Of a DNA stretch of 64,000 bases, positions 6,873-15,938 are shown one piece after another (positions within the stretch are counted from its first letter, which is position 1; each line of letters starts with the position of its first letter). The position numbers and the translations under genes were made by a program. Below the pieces are notes generated by a model. That model was given only the letters and a program-made list of their open reading frames with translations, made no database searches and had not been told where the DNA came from. The stretch is from positions 1 to 64,000 of the forward strand of contig DASXEH010000073.1 of the NCBI GenBank assembly GCA_036490215.1, in the 5' to 3' direction. The DNA comes from JASHSH01 sp036490215. GTDB taxonomy: Bacteria > Pseudomonadota > Alphaproteobacteria > Rhodospirillales > Magnetospirillaceae.

Positions 6873-9401
6873 TTAAGGCCGCCGCTTCACCCGCGTCGTC
6901 GGTTCCGCGTTGCGCGGGTCTTCGGGCCAAGGATGCTTCGGATAGCGGCCGCGCATTTCGCTGCGCACCGATTTGTAGCTGTTGGCCCAGAAGCCGGCGA
7001 GATCGCTGGTCACTTGCAGCGGCCGACCGGCCGGCGACAACAGATGCAAACGCAGCGGCACTTTGCCATCCGCCACGGTGGGTGTCGTCGCGCTGCCGAA
7101 CATCTCCTGCAAACGAACCGCGAGCGTCGGCGTGCCATCGCTGTAGTCGATCGGGTGGCGTGAGCCGCTGGGCACGGTGATATGGCTGGGCGCGAGCGCA
7201 TCGAGCTTGCGCTGCTTGTCCCAGTCCATGCCGATCTTGAGCGCGGCACCGAGATCGATCCGTGAAAGTTGCGAGAGCCGCGTGATGCCGTCGAGATGCG
7301 GCGAGAGCCAATCCTCGAGCGTGGCCAACAGCGTTGCGTCGGCAAGATCGGGCCAGCCGGCCTCGTTGCCCTGGACGCGCCGCAGGAACGCGACGCGCGA
7401 CCGCCACGCTTCGACCTCCTTGCTCCAAGGCAAGACCGCGAGCCCGGCTTGGCGAATGCCATCGATCATCGCCACTGCAATCTGATCCGCCGGCAGCTTG
7501 GGCAGCGCCGTTTCCTTGAGCACAAGATCACCAAGACAAACCTGCCGCCGCGCCACCACCACGCCGTCGCGCGCATCCCAAGCAACCACGTCGCGCGTGA
7601 CGATGCGATCGGCGAAAGTGTCTTCGATCTCGGCCAAGGTTAGCGGCGCGGCCAGGAAGATGCGTGCCTCACGCTTGTCGCCGTCGAGATCGGCCACGGC
7701 GAGGTAGTCCTGCGCCGCCAGCGGATCAGTCGCCGGCAACACCGCGCCGCGTCCGTTGCTCAACAAGAATTGTCCGTTGCCTCCCGTGAAATTTGAAGAT
7801 TGGCGACGCTGCGCGATGCGGTCAGGATAGGCCTCGGCCAGAACCAGACCCGCGTCGTCGAAATCGCTGCGCGCGTCGCCGGCTTTGATCCGCCGCCGCC
7901 ACTCCTTCGCCTGCTGCCGCACCTGATGCAGCATGCCGCGATCGATCGACAAACCAGGCGCGTCGATGTCGCGCGTCTCGCCGGCGACGATCTCCAGCCG
8001 CAGCCGCAGATCGGCATCGCGCGCCTGATGTCCACCGTGTGCTTTCACTAGGTCGCGTGCCGAGAGCGCAGCGGCGATATCGCAAGCCAAACCACCATGA
8101 CCGCGCGCATCGCCCGCGAGGATCATATGGGCCAGTCGTGGATGGAGGCCGAAACGCGCCATGGCGCGGCCATGCGCCGTCACCTGCCCCACTGCATCGA
8201 ACGCATCGAGGCGCGTCAGCAGATCGCGCGCCTGGCGATAGGCCGAGTCGGGCGGCGGATCGAGCCAGGCCAGTTGCGTGACGTCGCCCGCGCCCCAGCA
8301 GGCGAGTTCAAGCGCCAGCGGCGCCAGATCGGTGGCCAGAATTTCCGGCATCGAATAGCGGGCCAACGCCTTGTGCTCGGCTTCGGGCCAGAGGCGATAG
8401 CAGACGCCCGGCTCCAAACGTCCTGCACGGCCGCGCCGCTGATCGGCCGAGGCCTGCGACACCTTCACCGTTTCCAGCCGCGTCATCCCGCCACCCGGAT
8501 CGAAACGCGGCACGCGCATCTGCCCGCCATCGATGACGATGCGGATGCCGTCGATGGTCAGGCTGGTCTCGGCAATCGAGGTTGAGAGCACGATCTTGCG
8601 CTTGCCCGGCCGCGCGGGCAGCAGCGCGGCATCCTGCGCATCTTGCGCCAGCTCGCCATAGAGCGGCGCGACGATCACATTCGACTCGAGCCGCGATTCA
8701 TTCAGCAACCGCTCGACACGCCTGATCTCGCCTGCGCCGGGCAGGAAGACAAGGATGCTCCCCTGCTCTTCTTCCAAGGCCTGACGAATCGCGGCGGCCA
8801 CATTGGCCTCGAAGCGCAATTGCGGCACCGGCACGATATGGCGCGTCTCGACTGGAAAGCTACGTCCCGCGCTGGTGACGATGGGGGCGTCGCCCATCAG
8901 CTTGGCCACGCGCTCGCCATCCAGCGTGGCCGACATCACGATCAGGCGTAGATCGTCGCGCAGATAATTCTGCGCCTCGATGCACAGCGCGAGACCGAGA
9001 TCGGCATCGATGCCACGCTCATGGAATTCGTCGAAGATCACCGCGCCGATGCCATTCAACGACGAATTGTCCTGCAGCATGCGGATGAGAATGCCGTCGG
9101 TGACGACTTCGATGCGCGTGCCCTTGCCCGTCTTGCTGTCGAGCCGCATGCGATAGCCGACCGTGCCGCCCACCGGCTCGCCGCGTGTCGCCGCCATACG
9201 CCGCGCCGCCGCCCGCGTCGCCAAGCGGCGCGGCTCGAGCATCAGTATCTTCTTGCCCGCCAGCCAGGCCTCGTCGAGCAGCGCCAATGGCACGCGCGTC
9301 GTCTTGCCGGCGCCGGGCGGCGCCTGCAGGACGAGATTGCGCCCGGCGCGTAAGGCCGTCTGGATCTCGGGGATGACCGGCTCGATCGGTAACTCAACCA
9401 T
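6873..9401 (-). CDS. hrpB: ATP-dependent helicase HrpB (DEAH-type)
   Basis: This 842-residue protein matches HrpB throughout. From the ATG at 9401 the Walker A PPGAGKT is near residue 30, the DEFH box near 124, SATLDGERV (motif III) near 160, and QRRGRAGR (motif VI) near 310, followed by HA2 and the HrpB C-terminal domain. An in-frame TTG at 9416 is possible but the ATG gives a typical N-terminus (MVELPIEPVIPEIQ). HrpB is a nucleic-acid-dependent NTPase with broad distribution; its precise bacterial role is not settled. Confidence 0.95.
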   Translation of the reverse strand: MVELPIEPVIPEIQTALRAGRNLVLQAPPGAGKTTRVPLALLDEAWLAGKKILMLEPRRLATRAAARRMAATRGEPVGGTVGYRMRLDSKTGKGTRIEVVTDGILIRMLQDNSSLNGIGAVIFDEFHERGIDADLGLALCIEAQNYLRDDLRLIVMSATLDGERVAKLMGDAPIVTSAGRSFPVETRHIVPVPQLRFEANVAAAIRQALEEEQGSILVFLPGAGEIRRVERLLNESRLESNVIVAPLYGELAQDAQDAALLPARPGKRKIVLSTSIAETSLTIDGIRIVIDGGQMRVPRFDPGGGMTRLETVKVSQASADQRRGRAGRLEPGVCYRLWPEAEHKALARYSMPEILATDLAPLALELACWGAGDVTQLAWLDPPPDSAYRQARDLLTRLDAFDAVGQVTAHGRAMARFGLHPRLAHMILAGDARGHGGLACDIAAALSARDLVKAHGGHQARDADLRLRLEIVAGETRDIDAPGLSIDRGMLHQVRQQAKEWRRRIKAGDARSDFDDAGLVLAEAYPDRIAQRRQSSNFTGGNGQFLLSNGRGAVLPATDPLAAQDYLAVADLDGDKREARIFLAAPLTLAEIEDTFADRIVTRDVVAWDARDGVVVARRQVCLGDLVLKETALPKLPADQIAVAMIDGIRQAGLAVLPWSKEVEAWRSRVAFLRRVQGNEAGWPDLADATLLATLEDWLSPHLDGITRLSQLSRIDLGAALKIGMDWDKQRKLDALAPSHITVPSGSRHPIDYSDGTPTLAVRLQEMFGSATTPTVADGKVPLRLHLLSPAGRPLQVTSDLAGFWANSYKSVRSEMRGRYPKHPWPEDPRNAEPTTRVKRRP

Positions 9402-9468
9402 GGCGGGACAGTTCAACGGATCGGGGGTGGCCGTCCAGTCTCTTCTATGCTACCCAGCCACCGCACCC

Positions 9469-10050
9469 ATGGAAGCCTTCCTGATCGCCTTCGTCACTGT
9501 CGCCATCGCCGAAATGGGCGACCGCACCCAGCTTCTCACGCTGGTGCTCTCGGCCCGCTTCCGCAAGCCTATCCCGATCATCCTGGCGATCCTGGTGGCG
9601 ACCTTGGTCAATCATGCGTTAGCCGGCGCGATTGGCGTGGCCTTCGGACGGTTCCTGACGCCTGAAATCTTGGATGCGGTGGTCGGCGCCAGCATGCTGG
9701 GCATGGCGATCTGGACCCTGATCCCCGACAAGCTCGGCGACGAGACCAAGACCGGCCATCGCGGCGCGTTCGTGACCACACTGATCGCGTTCTTCATCGC
9801 CGAGATCGGAGACAAGACGCAGATCGCCACGGTCGCGCTGGCGGCGGGCTACTCGAACTTGCCGGCGGTGGTGGCCGGTACGACAGCCGGCATGCTGGCC
9901 GCCAATATCCCGGTAGTGTTCTTGGGTAGTGCCTTCGCCGCGCGCCTGCCGATGGCGATGATCCACCGCGTCGCCTCGGCGCTGTTCGCCGTGCTCGGCC
10001 TCTACTTCATCGCCAAGGCGGTGATGCAGTGGACGGGGTGGACGTTGTGA
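9469..10050 (+). CDS. TMEM165/GDT1 (UPF0016) family cation exporter
   Basis: This 193-residue integral membrane protein has six predicted helices in two inverted halves. Each half carries the family signature E-x-G-D-[KR]-T: EMGDRT at 15-20 and EIGDKT at 112-117. In this family the acidic residues bind Mn2+ or Ca2+; bacterial members such as MneA/Mnx-type proteins export manganese. The reading frame is open further upstream, but the ATG at 9469 begins the first helix exactly. It diverges from hrpB; no yybP-ykoY riboswitch fits in the 67-bp gap. Confidence 0.9.
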   Translation: MEAFLIAFVTVAIAEMGDRTQLLTLVLSARFRKPIPIILAILVATLVNHALAGAIGVAFGRFLTPEILDAVVGASMLGMAIWTLIPDKLGDETKTGHRGAFVTTLIAFFIAEIGDKTQIATVALAAGYSNLPAVVAGTTAGMLAANIPVVFLGSAFAARLPMAMIHRVASALFAVLGLYFIAKAVMQWTGWTL

Positions 10051-10056
10051 GCCGCG

Positions 10057-11649
10057 CTACGCCGTCAGCACCACCCGGTTGCGGCCGCCGTCTTTCGCCA
10101 CGTAAAGCGCTTCGTCGGCCTGCTTGACCAGCGTGTCGGAGGTCAACGTGTCGTCCGGCATGATCGCCGCCACGCCGAAGCTGGCAGTCACATGACCGAA
10201 CGGTGAGAACGCATGGGGCAGCGCTAAACTCTCAAGCGCCACGCGAATATCCTCGACCAGGCGCCGCGCATGGGCGCCATCGGTGGCCGCGCAAACGATG
10301 ACGAATTCCTCGCCGCCATAGCGCGCGACGAAATCGCCGGCGCGGCGGATATGTTGTTTCAGAACCTGGCCGACCTGGCGTAAGCACTCATCGCCCCTCT
10401 GGTGGCCATATTGGTCGTTGTAGGGTTTGAAAAAGTCGACATCCATCATCGCCACCGCCAGCGATTGCCGGTTGCGCGAGGCGCGCCGCCACTCTTCCTC
10501 AAGAAGCTCATCGAACCGGCGGCGATTGGCGATCCCAGTCAGCGCATCGATCGTGCTGAGATCCGACAGCTTCTGATTCGATGCCGCAAGCTCGACGACC
10601 AACCTGAGCGTCCGCCGCTGTTCCTGATAGATCAGATACGATCCGATCGAGATCAGCAGCGCGAAGATCAAGGTGAGCACGCCGGCATAGACGACGCTCC
10701 GGCGCCACCCTGCCAATACCTGATCGGTCGCGAGACCGACAATCAGATGCATCGCCCGACCCGGGATGCGCTGAAAATAGATGATGCGGTCGACATGATC
10801 GAACGGCGAGTTCGTGGTGAAAAAACCATCCTCGACGCCGGACCGCAGGAATTCGGCGACATGGGGAACCGGCCGCCGTTGACCGACGAACTGCATGTCT
10901 TGGCCATGGTCCGCGTATCGCACGATGATCGTCATATCGTTGTCGCTCATCGAGAAGACGTCTTGCGAGCCGAGTTGCAGCGGCCGGCCGGTCACCCGCT
11001 CGGCCATGCCTTCGATCTCGATCGAGCCGTAAACCACGCCGCCGAATTGCCCGTTCGGCAACTCGATCCGCCGCGCGCAGACCAGAACCCATTTCTTGAT
11101 GATATAGCCCAGCACGGGACTCGAAATCGCCATTCCCGCATTCGGATCGTCGCGGAGCTGCTGGAAATATTTGCGGTCGGCAATATTGACGTTGTCGGCG
11201 TTGATCTTCCCGGTGCCGTACAGGACTTTCCCCGACGCATCGGTCACATGAAGCCCCAAGAGCCCAGGGGTGCGATGGACCAGGCTTTCCAAGATATCGA
11301 CAAAGGTAGGGTCCCTGGCCTCCGCCCATTGCGGATGCAACCGCGTCTGGTCGGCCACTGTCTGGAGCAGTAGGTCGATATTCTGGAACGCGCCGACCAT
11401 ACTGGTGCCGAGCACGCTGCCGAGGTTCTGCGCTGCCAGCCTGGTGCGATCCTCGACATCCGCGCGGCTCTGGCGCAACGCCTGGACCTGGATGCCCACG
11501 ATCAGAAGAATGAGCGCGACACTGACGACCACATGTCTGATCGCGCGGGCACGATCGGAAAGTTCAGCAGTCGAATTGTTGGTCATTTTCTCGCGCGCCT
11601 GGGCGTCCTTTGCCGGCAACATTGTCCCCCAGATTTCCAAACCGAACAT
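10057..11649 (-). CDS. Membrane diguanylate cyclase with Cache sensor and GGDEF domain
   Basis: This protein of up to 530 residues has a transmembrane helix near 38-60, a periplasmic dCACHE-like sensor domain (about 70-310), a second membrane helix near 320-340, and a C-terminal GGDEF domain. The active site is intact (GGEEF at 445-449) and an RxxD inhibitory I-site (RAGD, 436-439) sits five residues before it, so product inhibition by c-di-GMP is likely. It should make c-di-GMP in response to an extracytoplasmic ligand. The start could instead be the ATG at 11586 (MTNNSTAEL). Confidence 0.93.
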   Translation of the reverse strand: MFGLEIWGTMLPAKDAQAREKMTNNSTAELSDRARAIRHVVVSVALILLIVGIQVQALRQSRADVEDRTRLAAQNLGSVLGTSMVGAFQNIDLLLQTVADQTRLHPQWAEARDPTFVDILESLVHRTPGLLGLHVTDASGKVLYGTGKINADNVNIADRKYFQQLRDDPNAGMAISSPVLGYIIKKWVLVCARRIELPNGQFGGVVYGSIEIEGMAERVTGRPLQLGSQDVFSMSDNDMTIIVRYADHGQDMQFVGQRRPVPHVAEFLRSGVEDGFFTTNSPFDHVDRIIYFQRIPGRAMHLIVGLATDQVLAGWRRSVVYAGVLTLIFALLISIGSYLIYQEQRRTLRLVVELAASNQKLSDLSTIDALTGIANRRRFDELLEEEWRRASRNRQSLAVAMMDVDFFKPYNDQYGHQRGDECLRQVGQVLKQHIRRAGDFVARYGGEEFVIVCAATDGAHARRLVEDIRVALESLALPHAFSPFGHVTASFGVAAIMPDDTLTSDTLVKQADEALYVAKDGGRNRVVLTA

Positions 11650-11732
11650 AGGCCATTGCGACTATTCAACCCAGATGATTTACAATACGTCTCAAAGCGG
11701 TTGCGCGGCTCTGTGTCCGCAATGGGGAAAAC

Positions 11733-12650
11733 ATGGCTGGAAGCCAAGACTTCGCCGCCGATCCACGTAACGAAGCGGCGCTGATCTCGCTCAATGGCGC
11801 CCTGGTCCGGCGTTCCGAAGCCAAGGTATCGATTTTCGATGCCGGCTTCGTGCTCGGCGACGGGGTTTGGGAAGGCCTGCGACTACATCGTGACCGTCTG
11901 CTGTTCGCGGATGCGCATTTCCAGCGGCTCTATGACGGTGCCCGCGCGATCGCACTCGATATCGGCATGGATCGGGCCGCCCTCGAAGCCCGTCTTTGGG
12001 CGCTGCTCGACGCCAATCAAATGACCGATGGCGTGCATATCCGGCTGATGGTGACGCGCGGCGAAAAACGCGCCCCCAACCAAGATCCGCGCAACGCGCT
12101 CGGCCGGCCGACCATCGTCATCGTGGCGGAACATAAACTGCCCAGCCCCGCGATCGTGACGCAGGGCCTGAGCCTGGCCACCTCGACGATCCGCTGCACG
12201 CCCGCCGATATGTTCGACATGCGACTGAATTCCCACAGCCGGCTGGCCCTGATCACGGCGCTGCTCGATGCGATCAAGGCCGGGGCCGACGAGGCGCTGA
12301 TGCTCGATCCGCACGGCTTCGTTTCAAGCTGCAACGCGACGAACTTCTTTTTCGTGCGCAACAACGCGGTCTGTAGCTCGACCGGCGCCTATTGCTTCAA
12401 CGGGGTCACGCGCGACAACGTCATCGCACTCTGCCGTGCGAACGGCATTCCGTTGCGCCTGGAAAACTTCGGGCTCGACGATGTGCATGCCGCCGACGAA
12501 GCCTTCGTCACCGGCACATTCGGCGGCCTCACGCCGGTGCGCCAGATCGACGGCCATGTCCTGCCCGCAGCGCTGCCCGGCCCGATCACCACGCGCTTGC
12601 GGATGCTGTATGAGCAGTTGAAGGATGCGGAGCCCGTCCACCGTGCCTGA
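11733..12650 (+). CDS. Class IV aminotransferase-like protein with Arg at the expected Lys position
   Basis: This 305-residue protein has the fold-type IV aminotransferase layout: VSIFDAGFVLGDGVWEGLR (33-51) near the N-terminus, a central region, and the cofactor-contacting SSCNATNFFFV around 198-208. In relatives known to me the PLP lysine lies in a segment like FDPKLNSH or LDSKIHH. Here residues 161-168 read FDMRLNSH, with Arg164 (codon CGA), and the nearest lysine is K182. The protein may be inactive, use another residue, or have changed function. It overlaps the sulfotransferase-like gene by 26 bp; plants carry the two domains fused in one protein. Confidence 0.85.
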   Translation: MAGSQDFAADPRNEAALISLNGALVRRSEAKVSIFDAGFVLGDGVWEGLRLHRDRLLFADAHFQRLYDGARAIALDIGMDRAALEARLWALLDANQMTDGVHIRLMVTRGEKRAPNQDPRNALGRPTIVIVAEHKLPSPAIVTQGLSLATSTIRCTPADMFDMRLNSHSRLALITALLDAIKAGADEALMLDPHGFVSSCNATNFFFVRNNAVCSSTGAYCFNGVTRDNVIALCRANGIPLRLENFGLDDVHAADEAFVTGTFGGLTPVRQIDGHVLPAALPGPITTRLRMLYEQLKDAEPVHRA

Positions 12651-13404
12651 CACCGCACCCGAGACCATCGTGCGGATCGCCATGTGGTCCGGGCCACGCA
12701 ACATCTCGACCGCGATGATGCGCGCCTTCGAGAACCGGCCCGATACCGCCGTTCTCGACGAGCCCTTCTACGCCGCCTATCTGGCCAAGACCGGCCTCGA
12801 CCATCCGATGCGCGCCGAGGTTCTGGCGTCGCAGCCGACCGATCCGGCGGCTGTCGTCGCGAGCCTTCTCGGCCCGCCGCCGGACGGAAGGTCGGTTTTC
12901 TATCAGAAGCACATGACGCATCACATGCTGCCCAGCTTCGATCGCGACTGGATCGCGCGGTGCCGCAACGCGTTCCTCATCCGCGCACCCGAGGATGTGC
13001 TGGCGTCCTACACCGAGAAGCGCGCCGATGTGACCCTGGCGGATGTCGGCTTTGTGCAGCAGCGCGAATTGTTCGAACTTGAATGCGATCGCCTGGGCAA
13101 GGCGCCGCCGGTGATCGAGTCGCGCGCCGTGCTGGCCGATCCGCGCGGCACACTCAGTGTTCTTTGCGCGAGCCTCGGTATCGCATTTTCCGAACGCATG
13201 CTGTCTTGGCCGGCCGGACGACGCGCCAGCGACGGCGTTTGGGCACCCGCCTGGTACGACGCAGTGGAGCGCTCGACCGGATTCGCACCGCCGCGCGCGC
13301 ATGCCGAACGCGCGCCGCTGCGCGACGATCTCAGAGCGATCGCCGATGCCGCGCGTCCGCATTACGAGCGCCTGGCCGGATTTGCTTTGAGTGGGAATCG
13401 ATAA
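12625..13404 (+). CDS. Sulfotransferase-like P-loop protein
   Basis: This 259-residue protein has a sulfotransferase-like P-loop at the N-terminus (MWSGPRNISTAMMRAF, matching the phosphosulfate-binding loop position) followed by VLDEPFYAAYLAKTG. The same N-terminal pattern heads the plant branched-chain-aminotransferase-like fusion proteins. A central LIRAPEDVLASY corresponds to the second sulfotransferase motif region. The start is either the ATG at 12625 or a GTG at 12643; both overlap or abut the aminotransferase gene, so the two are co-translated. The substrate is unknown; a role on the same metabolite as the neighbouring aminotransferase-like protein is an inference. Confidence 0.82.
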   Translation: MRSPSTVPDTAPETIVRIAMWSGPRNISTAMMRAFENRPDTAVLDEPFYAAYLAKTGLDHPMRAEVLASQPTDPAAVVASLLGPPPDGRSVFYQKHMTHHMLPSFDRDWIARCRNAFLIRAPEDVLASYTEKRADVTLADVGFVQQRELFELECDRLGKAPPVIESRAVLADPRGTLSVLCASLGIAFSERMLSWPAGRRASDGVWAPAWYDAVERSTGFAPPRAHAERAPLRDDLRAIADAARPHYERLAGFALSGNR

Positions 13405-13420
13405 TCCGAAGAAAACCAAA

Positions 13421-13497
13421 TGGTCGGGGCGGCCGGATTTGAACCGACGACCCCCAGTCCCCCAGACTGATGCGCTACCGGGCTGCGCTACGCCCCG
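13421..13497 (-). tRNA. tRNA-Pro(GGG)
   Basis: Read on the minus strand, this 77-nt gene has a 7-bp acceptor stem CGGGGCG/CGCCCCG, discriminator A and an encoded CCA end. The D arm contains GCGCAGCCCGGTAGCGC, the anticodon arm TCAGT-CTGGGGG-ACTGG gives anticodon GGG (proline codons CCC/CCU), and the T arm contains GGTTCAAATCC. It follows the MerR gene, as in many alphaproteobacteria. Confidence 0.96.
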
Positions 13498-13582
13498 ACA
13501 TTTGGCTTCCGAGCCCTAACCGGGCCGGAGGGGGCGCACTATAGCCACCGCCCCCGATGCTGGCAACGATACTCGGAAGTCT

Positions 13583-14218
13583 CTATTTCTGGCTGGGTTT
13601 CTTGCCCGAAACGCTCGTCGCGTCGGCCAGTTGTTTGCACAGATCGTCGATCTCGACGATCAGGGTTTCCAGCATCATGCGGCGCGCGCCGGTGATGCCC
13701 ACCGCCGGTGTCAGCATGGGAGCGGCGGCAAGAGAAGGCGTTGGCTGCACCGGACGCTCTGGCGCGGGCGTCGAACTGACTGCCGGGCTGACGGCAACCG
13801 GTGCAGGCGCTGGTACCGGAGCGGACTGAGGCGCGGTCACGGGCGCCAAGCTCGGACGCGCGACCACAGCAGCAGGCGCGGGCGGCGGCACATCGCTGTC
13901 ATCGCCCATGCCGGCAGCGCCACGCGCCTGTTCGCGCAACAGCTTCTGCACGCCGCGGATTGTGTAGCCGTCTTTGTAGAGCAGGTCGCGGATGCGCCGC
14001 AGCAGCAGCACGTCCTCGGGCCGGTAATAGCGCCGCCCGCCGCCGCGCTTCAACGGCTTGATGGTCTGGAAACGGCTTTCCCAGAAGCGCAGGACATGCT
14101 GCGGCACATCCAGGTCTTCGGAAACCTCGCTGATGGTGCGGAATGCGGCTTCGGACTTTTGTGGCCGGCGCATCGCGACAGCCTCGAGCCGGGCGCCGTC
14201 GCTCGCCCCTTCACTCAT
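13583..14218 (-). CDS. MerR-family transcriptional regulator
   Basis: This 211-residue protein has an N-terminal MerR winged helix (about residues 20-95): FRTISEVSEDLDVPQHVLRF, then GGGRRYYRPEDVLLL and GYTIRGVQKLL. The rest is a long Pro/Ala/Val-rich low-complexity linker (about 110-180) and a short predicted coiled coil at the end (ETLIVEIDDLCKQL). There are no conserved metal-binding cysteines of the CueR/ZntR type. The fabH-ihfA-merR-tRNA-Pro order is conserved in alphaproteobacteria; the regulatory target is not known from this sequence. Confidence 0.92.
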   Translation of the reverse strand: MSEGASDGARLEAVAMRRPQKSEAAFRTISEVSEDLDVPQHVLRFWESRFQTIKPLKRGGGRRYYRPEDVLLLRRIRDLLYKDGYTIRGVQKLLREQARGAAGMGDDSDVPPPAPAAVVARPSLAPVTAPQSAPVPAPAPVAVSPAVSSTPAPERPVQPTPSLAAAPMLTPAVGITGARRMMLETLIVEIDDLCKQLADATSVSGKKPSQK

Positions 14219-14279
14219 ACCAACCTACCTGTGCTCAAACTCACGTCACCCCGTCCCAATCCTGCGCCCCACTCAAGGG

Positions 14280-14672
14280 TCAGGCGGGCCGTTTGGGAGG
14301 ACCACCGACTGGAGGAGTGCCCGCACCCGGAACGGGCGTGCCGCTGCTGCCCGGCAGGCCACCGGCCGCCATGGCTTCGACGCCGTCGTTAATGCGCGAC
14401 TTCAAGAGCTGCGAGGGCCGGAACACCAACACCCGACGCGGCAGGATCGGAACTTCCTCGCCGGTCTTGGGATTGCGGCCGACCCGCTGACCCTTGGAAC
14501 GAATCGAGAAGCTGCCGAACGACGAAATCTTCACCGACTCGCCCCTGGTCAGGGCCGAGGCGATCTCGCCCAGCACCATTTCAAGCAAATCGGCGGACTC
14601 GTTTCGCGAGAGCCCGACCTCTTGATAAACCGACTCGCTCAATTGCGCTCGCGTAATGGTTCTCTCGGCCAT
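14280..14672 (-). CDS. ihfA: Integration host factor subunit alpha
   Basis: IHF alpha is a nucleoid protein that pairs with IHF beta to bend DNA. This 130-residue copy starts MAERTITRAQLSESVY; the ATG at 14672 has a GAGGG ribosome site 8 nt upstream and is preferred to the in-frame GTG at 14681. The HU/IHF body runs to about residue 97, with the DNA-bending arm at VGRNPKTGEEVPILPRRVLV. The remaining ~33 residues form a Gly/Pro-rich tail (AAGGLPGSSGTPVPGAG) not found in the ~100-residue E. coli protein. Confidence 0.95.
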   Translation of the reverse strand: MAERTITRAQLSESVYQEVGLSRNESADLLEMVLGEIASALTRGESVKISSFGSFSIRSKGQRVGRNPKTGEEVPILPRRVLVFRPSQLLKSRINDGVEAMAAGGLPGSSGTPVPGAGTPPVGGPPKRPA

Positions 14673-14927
14673 GCGCAGCACCCTCGATTTGATATTTTGA
14701 TTAGGCTATCCCGCGCTCGGAAAGTCGTCAATATCAAAGGGATGGAAGCGTAAGTTGCCGTCTGGACCGAGGCAATGTTGTGACTCGGCTTGATTCCTGA
14801 GGAATCCCGCGCGAATCCCACGGATTCAGGGGCAAAAGATGGATACAGGCTGGGGCGCGTGGCCCTGCAATTAGAAGCGGGCTAAGGCCGCGCCCACCGC
14901 GTGCGGAGCACGCAAATCACAGAAACT

Positions 14928-14943
14928 GGGGCGAGAACGCCCC
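14928..14943 (-). terminator. Possible weak terminator after fabH
   Basis: A 6-bp perfect stem GGGGCG/CGCCCC with an AGAA loop lies just downstream of the fabH stop codon on the minus strand, followed by AGTTTCTGTG. The T run is broken, so termination is uncertain. The surrounding 276 bp between ihfA and fabH hold no gene that I can see. Confidence 0.35.
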
Positions 14944-14948
14944 CATGA

Positions 14949-15938
14949 TCAGAAGCGAGCCAGCGCCGCGCCCCAGGTGAAACCGCCGCCCATGGCTTCC
15001 ATCAGGACCAGATTACCGGGCGTGATACGGCCGTCGCCGATGCCTTCGGCCAGGGCCAACGGCACCGAGGCGGCCGAGGTATTGGCGTGACGTTCGACGG
15101 TCATGATCACCCGGTCGGACGACACGTTGAGCTTGCGCGCCGTGCCTTCGATGATCCGGCGGTTGGCCTGATGCGGCACGATCCAGTCGATATCGGCCGG
15201 CGTCAGGCTGTTGGCGGCCAAAGTCTCACCGACCACATCAGCCAGGTTGATCACCGCGTGCTTGAACACCTCGCGGCCGCGCATTCGCAGATGGCCGACG
15301 GTGCGGGTGGTCGAAGGCCCGCCATCGACATAGAGCATGTCGTAATAGCGGCCATCGGAATGAAGATGGGTCGACAGGATGCCCTTGTCCTGCCCGTTGC
15401 CGGTGCTGGCCTGCCCCTTGAGCACGACCGCGCCCGCGCCATCGCCGAACAGAACGCAGGTGGTGCGATCAGTCCAGTCGAGAAGGCGCGAGAAGGTCTC
15501 GGCGCCGATCACCAGTGCGGTATTGGCCTGACCCAGCTTCACGAAATTGTCGGCCACGGCCATCGCGTAGATGAAGCCCGAGCACACGGCCTGAACGTCG
15601 AAGGCCGCGCCCTTGGTCATGCCGAGCTCGGCCTGCACCTTGGCGGCGGTGGCCGGGAAGGTGTTATCGGGCGTGGCGGTGGCGACGACGATCAGGTCAA
15701 GGTCGGCGGCGGTCACATTCGCCGCTTGCATCGCCTTGTCGGCGGCCTTCAGCGCCAGATGCGAGGTGAACTCGCCTTCGGCGGCGATATGGCGCTGCTT
15801 GATACCGGTGCGCTCGATGATCCATTCGTCGGTGGTATCGACAATCTTGGTCAGTTCGGCATTGGTCATCACGCGCTCGGGCAGATAGCTGCCCACGCCG
15901 ATGATGGTCGAACGGCGCAGTTGGGTCGAAATGTTCAT
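14949..15938 (-). CDS. fabH: Beta-ketoacyl-ACP synthase III
   Basis: FabH condenses acetyl-CoA with malonyl-ACP to start fatty acid synthesis. The 329-residue protein has the normal thiolase-fold length and an intact triad: Cys119 in AVCSGF, His256 in PHQANR and Asn286 in ERHANTS. Its start overlaps the plsX stop by 4 bases (ATGA), so the genes are translationally coupled in the rpmF-plsX-fabH cluster. Confidence 0.97.
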   Translation of the reverse strand: MNISTQLRRSTIIGVGSYLPERVMTNAELTKIVDTTDEWIIERTGIKQRHIAAEGEFTSHLALKAADKAMQAANVTAADLDLIVVATATPDNTFPATAAKVQAELGMTKGAAFDVQAVCSGFIYAMAVADNFVKLGQANTALVIGAETFSRLLDWTDRTTCVLFGDGAGAVVLKGQASTGNGQDKGILSTHLHSDGRYYDMLYVDGGPSTTRTVGHLRMRGREVFKHAVINLADVVGETLAANSLTPADIDWIVPHQANRRIIEGTARKLNVSSDRVIMTVERHANTSAASVPLALAEGIGDGRITPGNLVLMEAMGGGFTWGAALARF

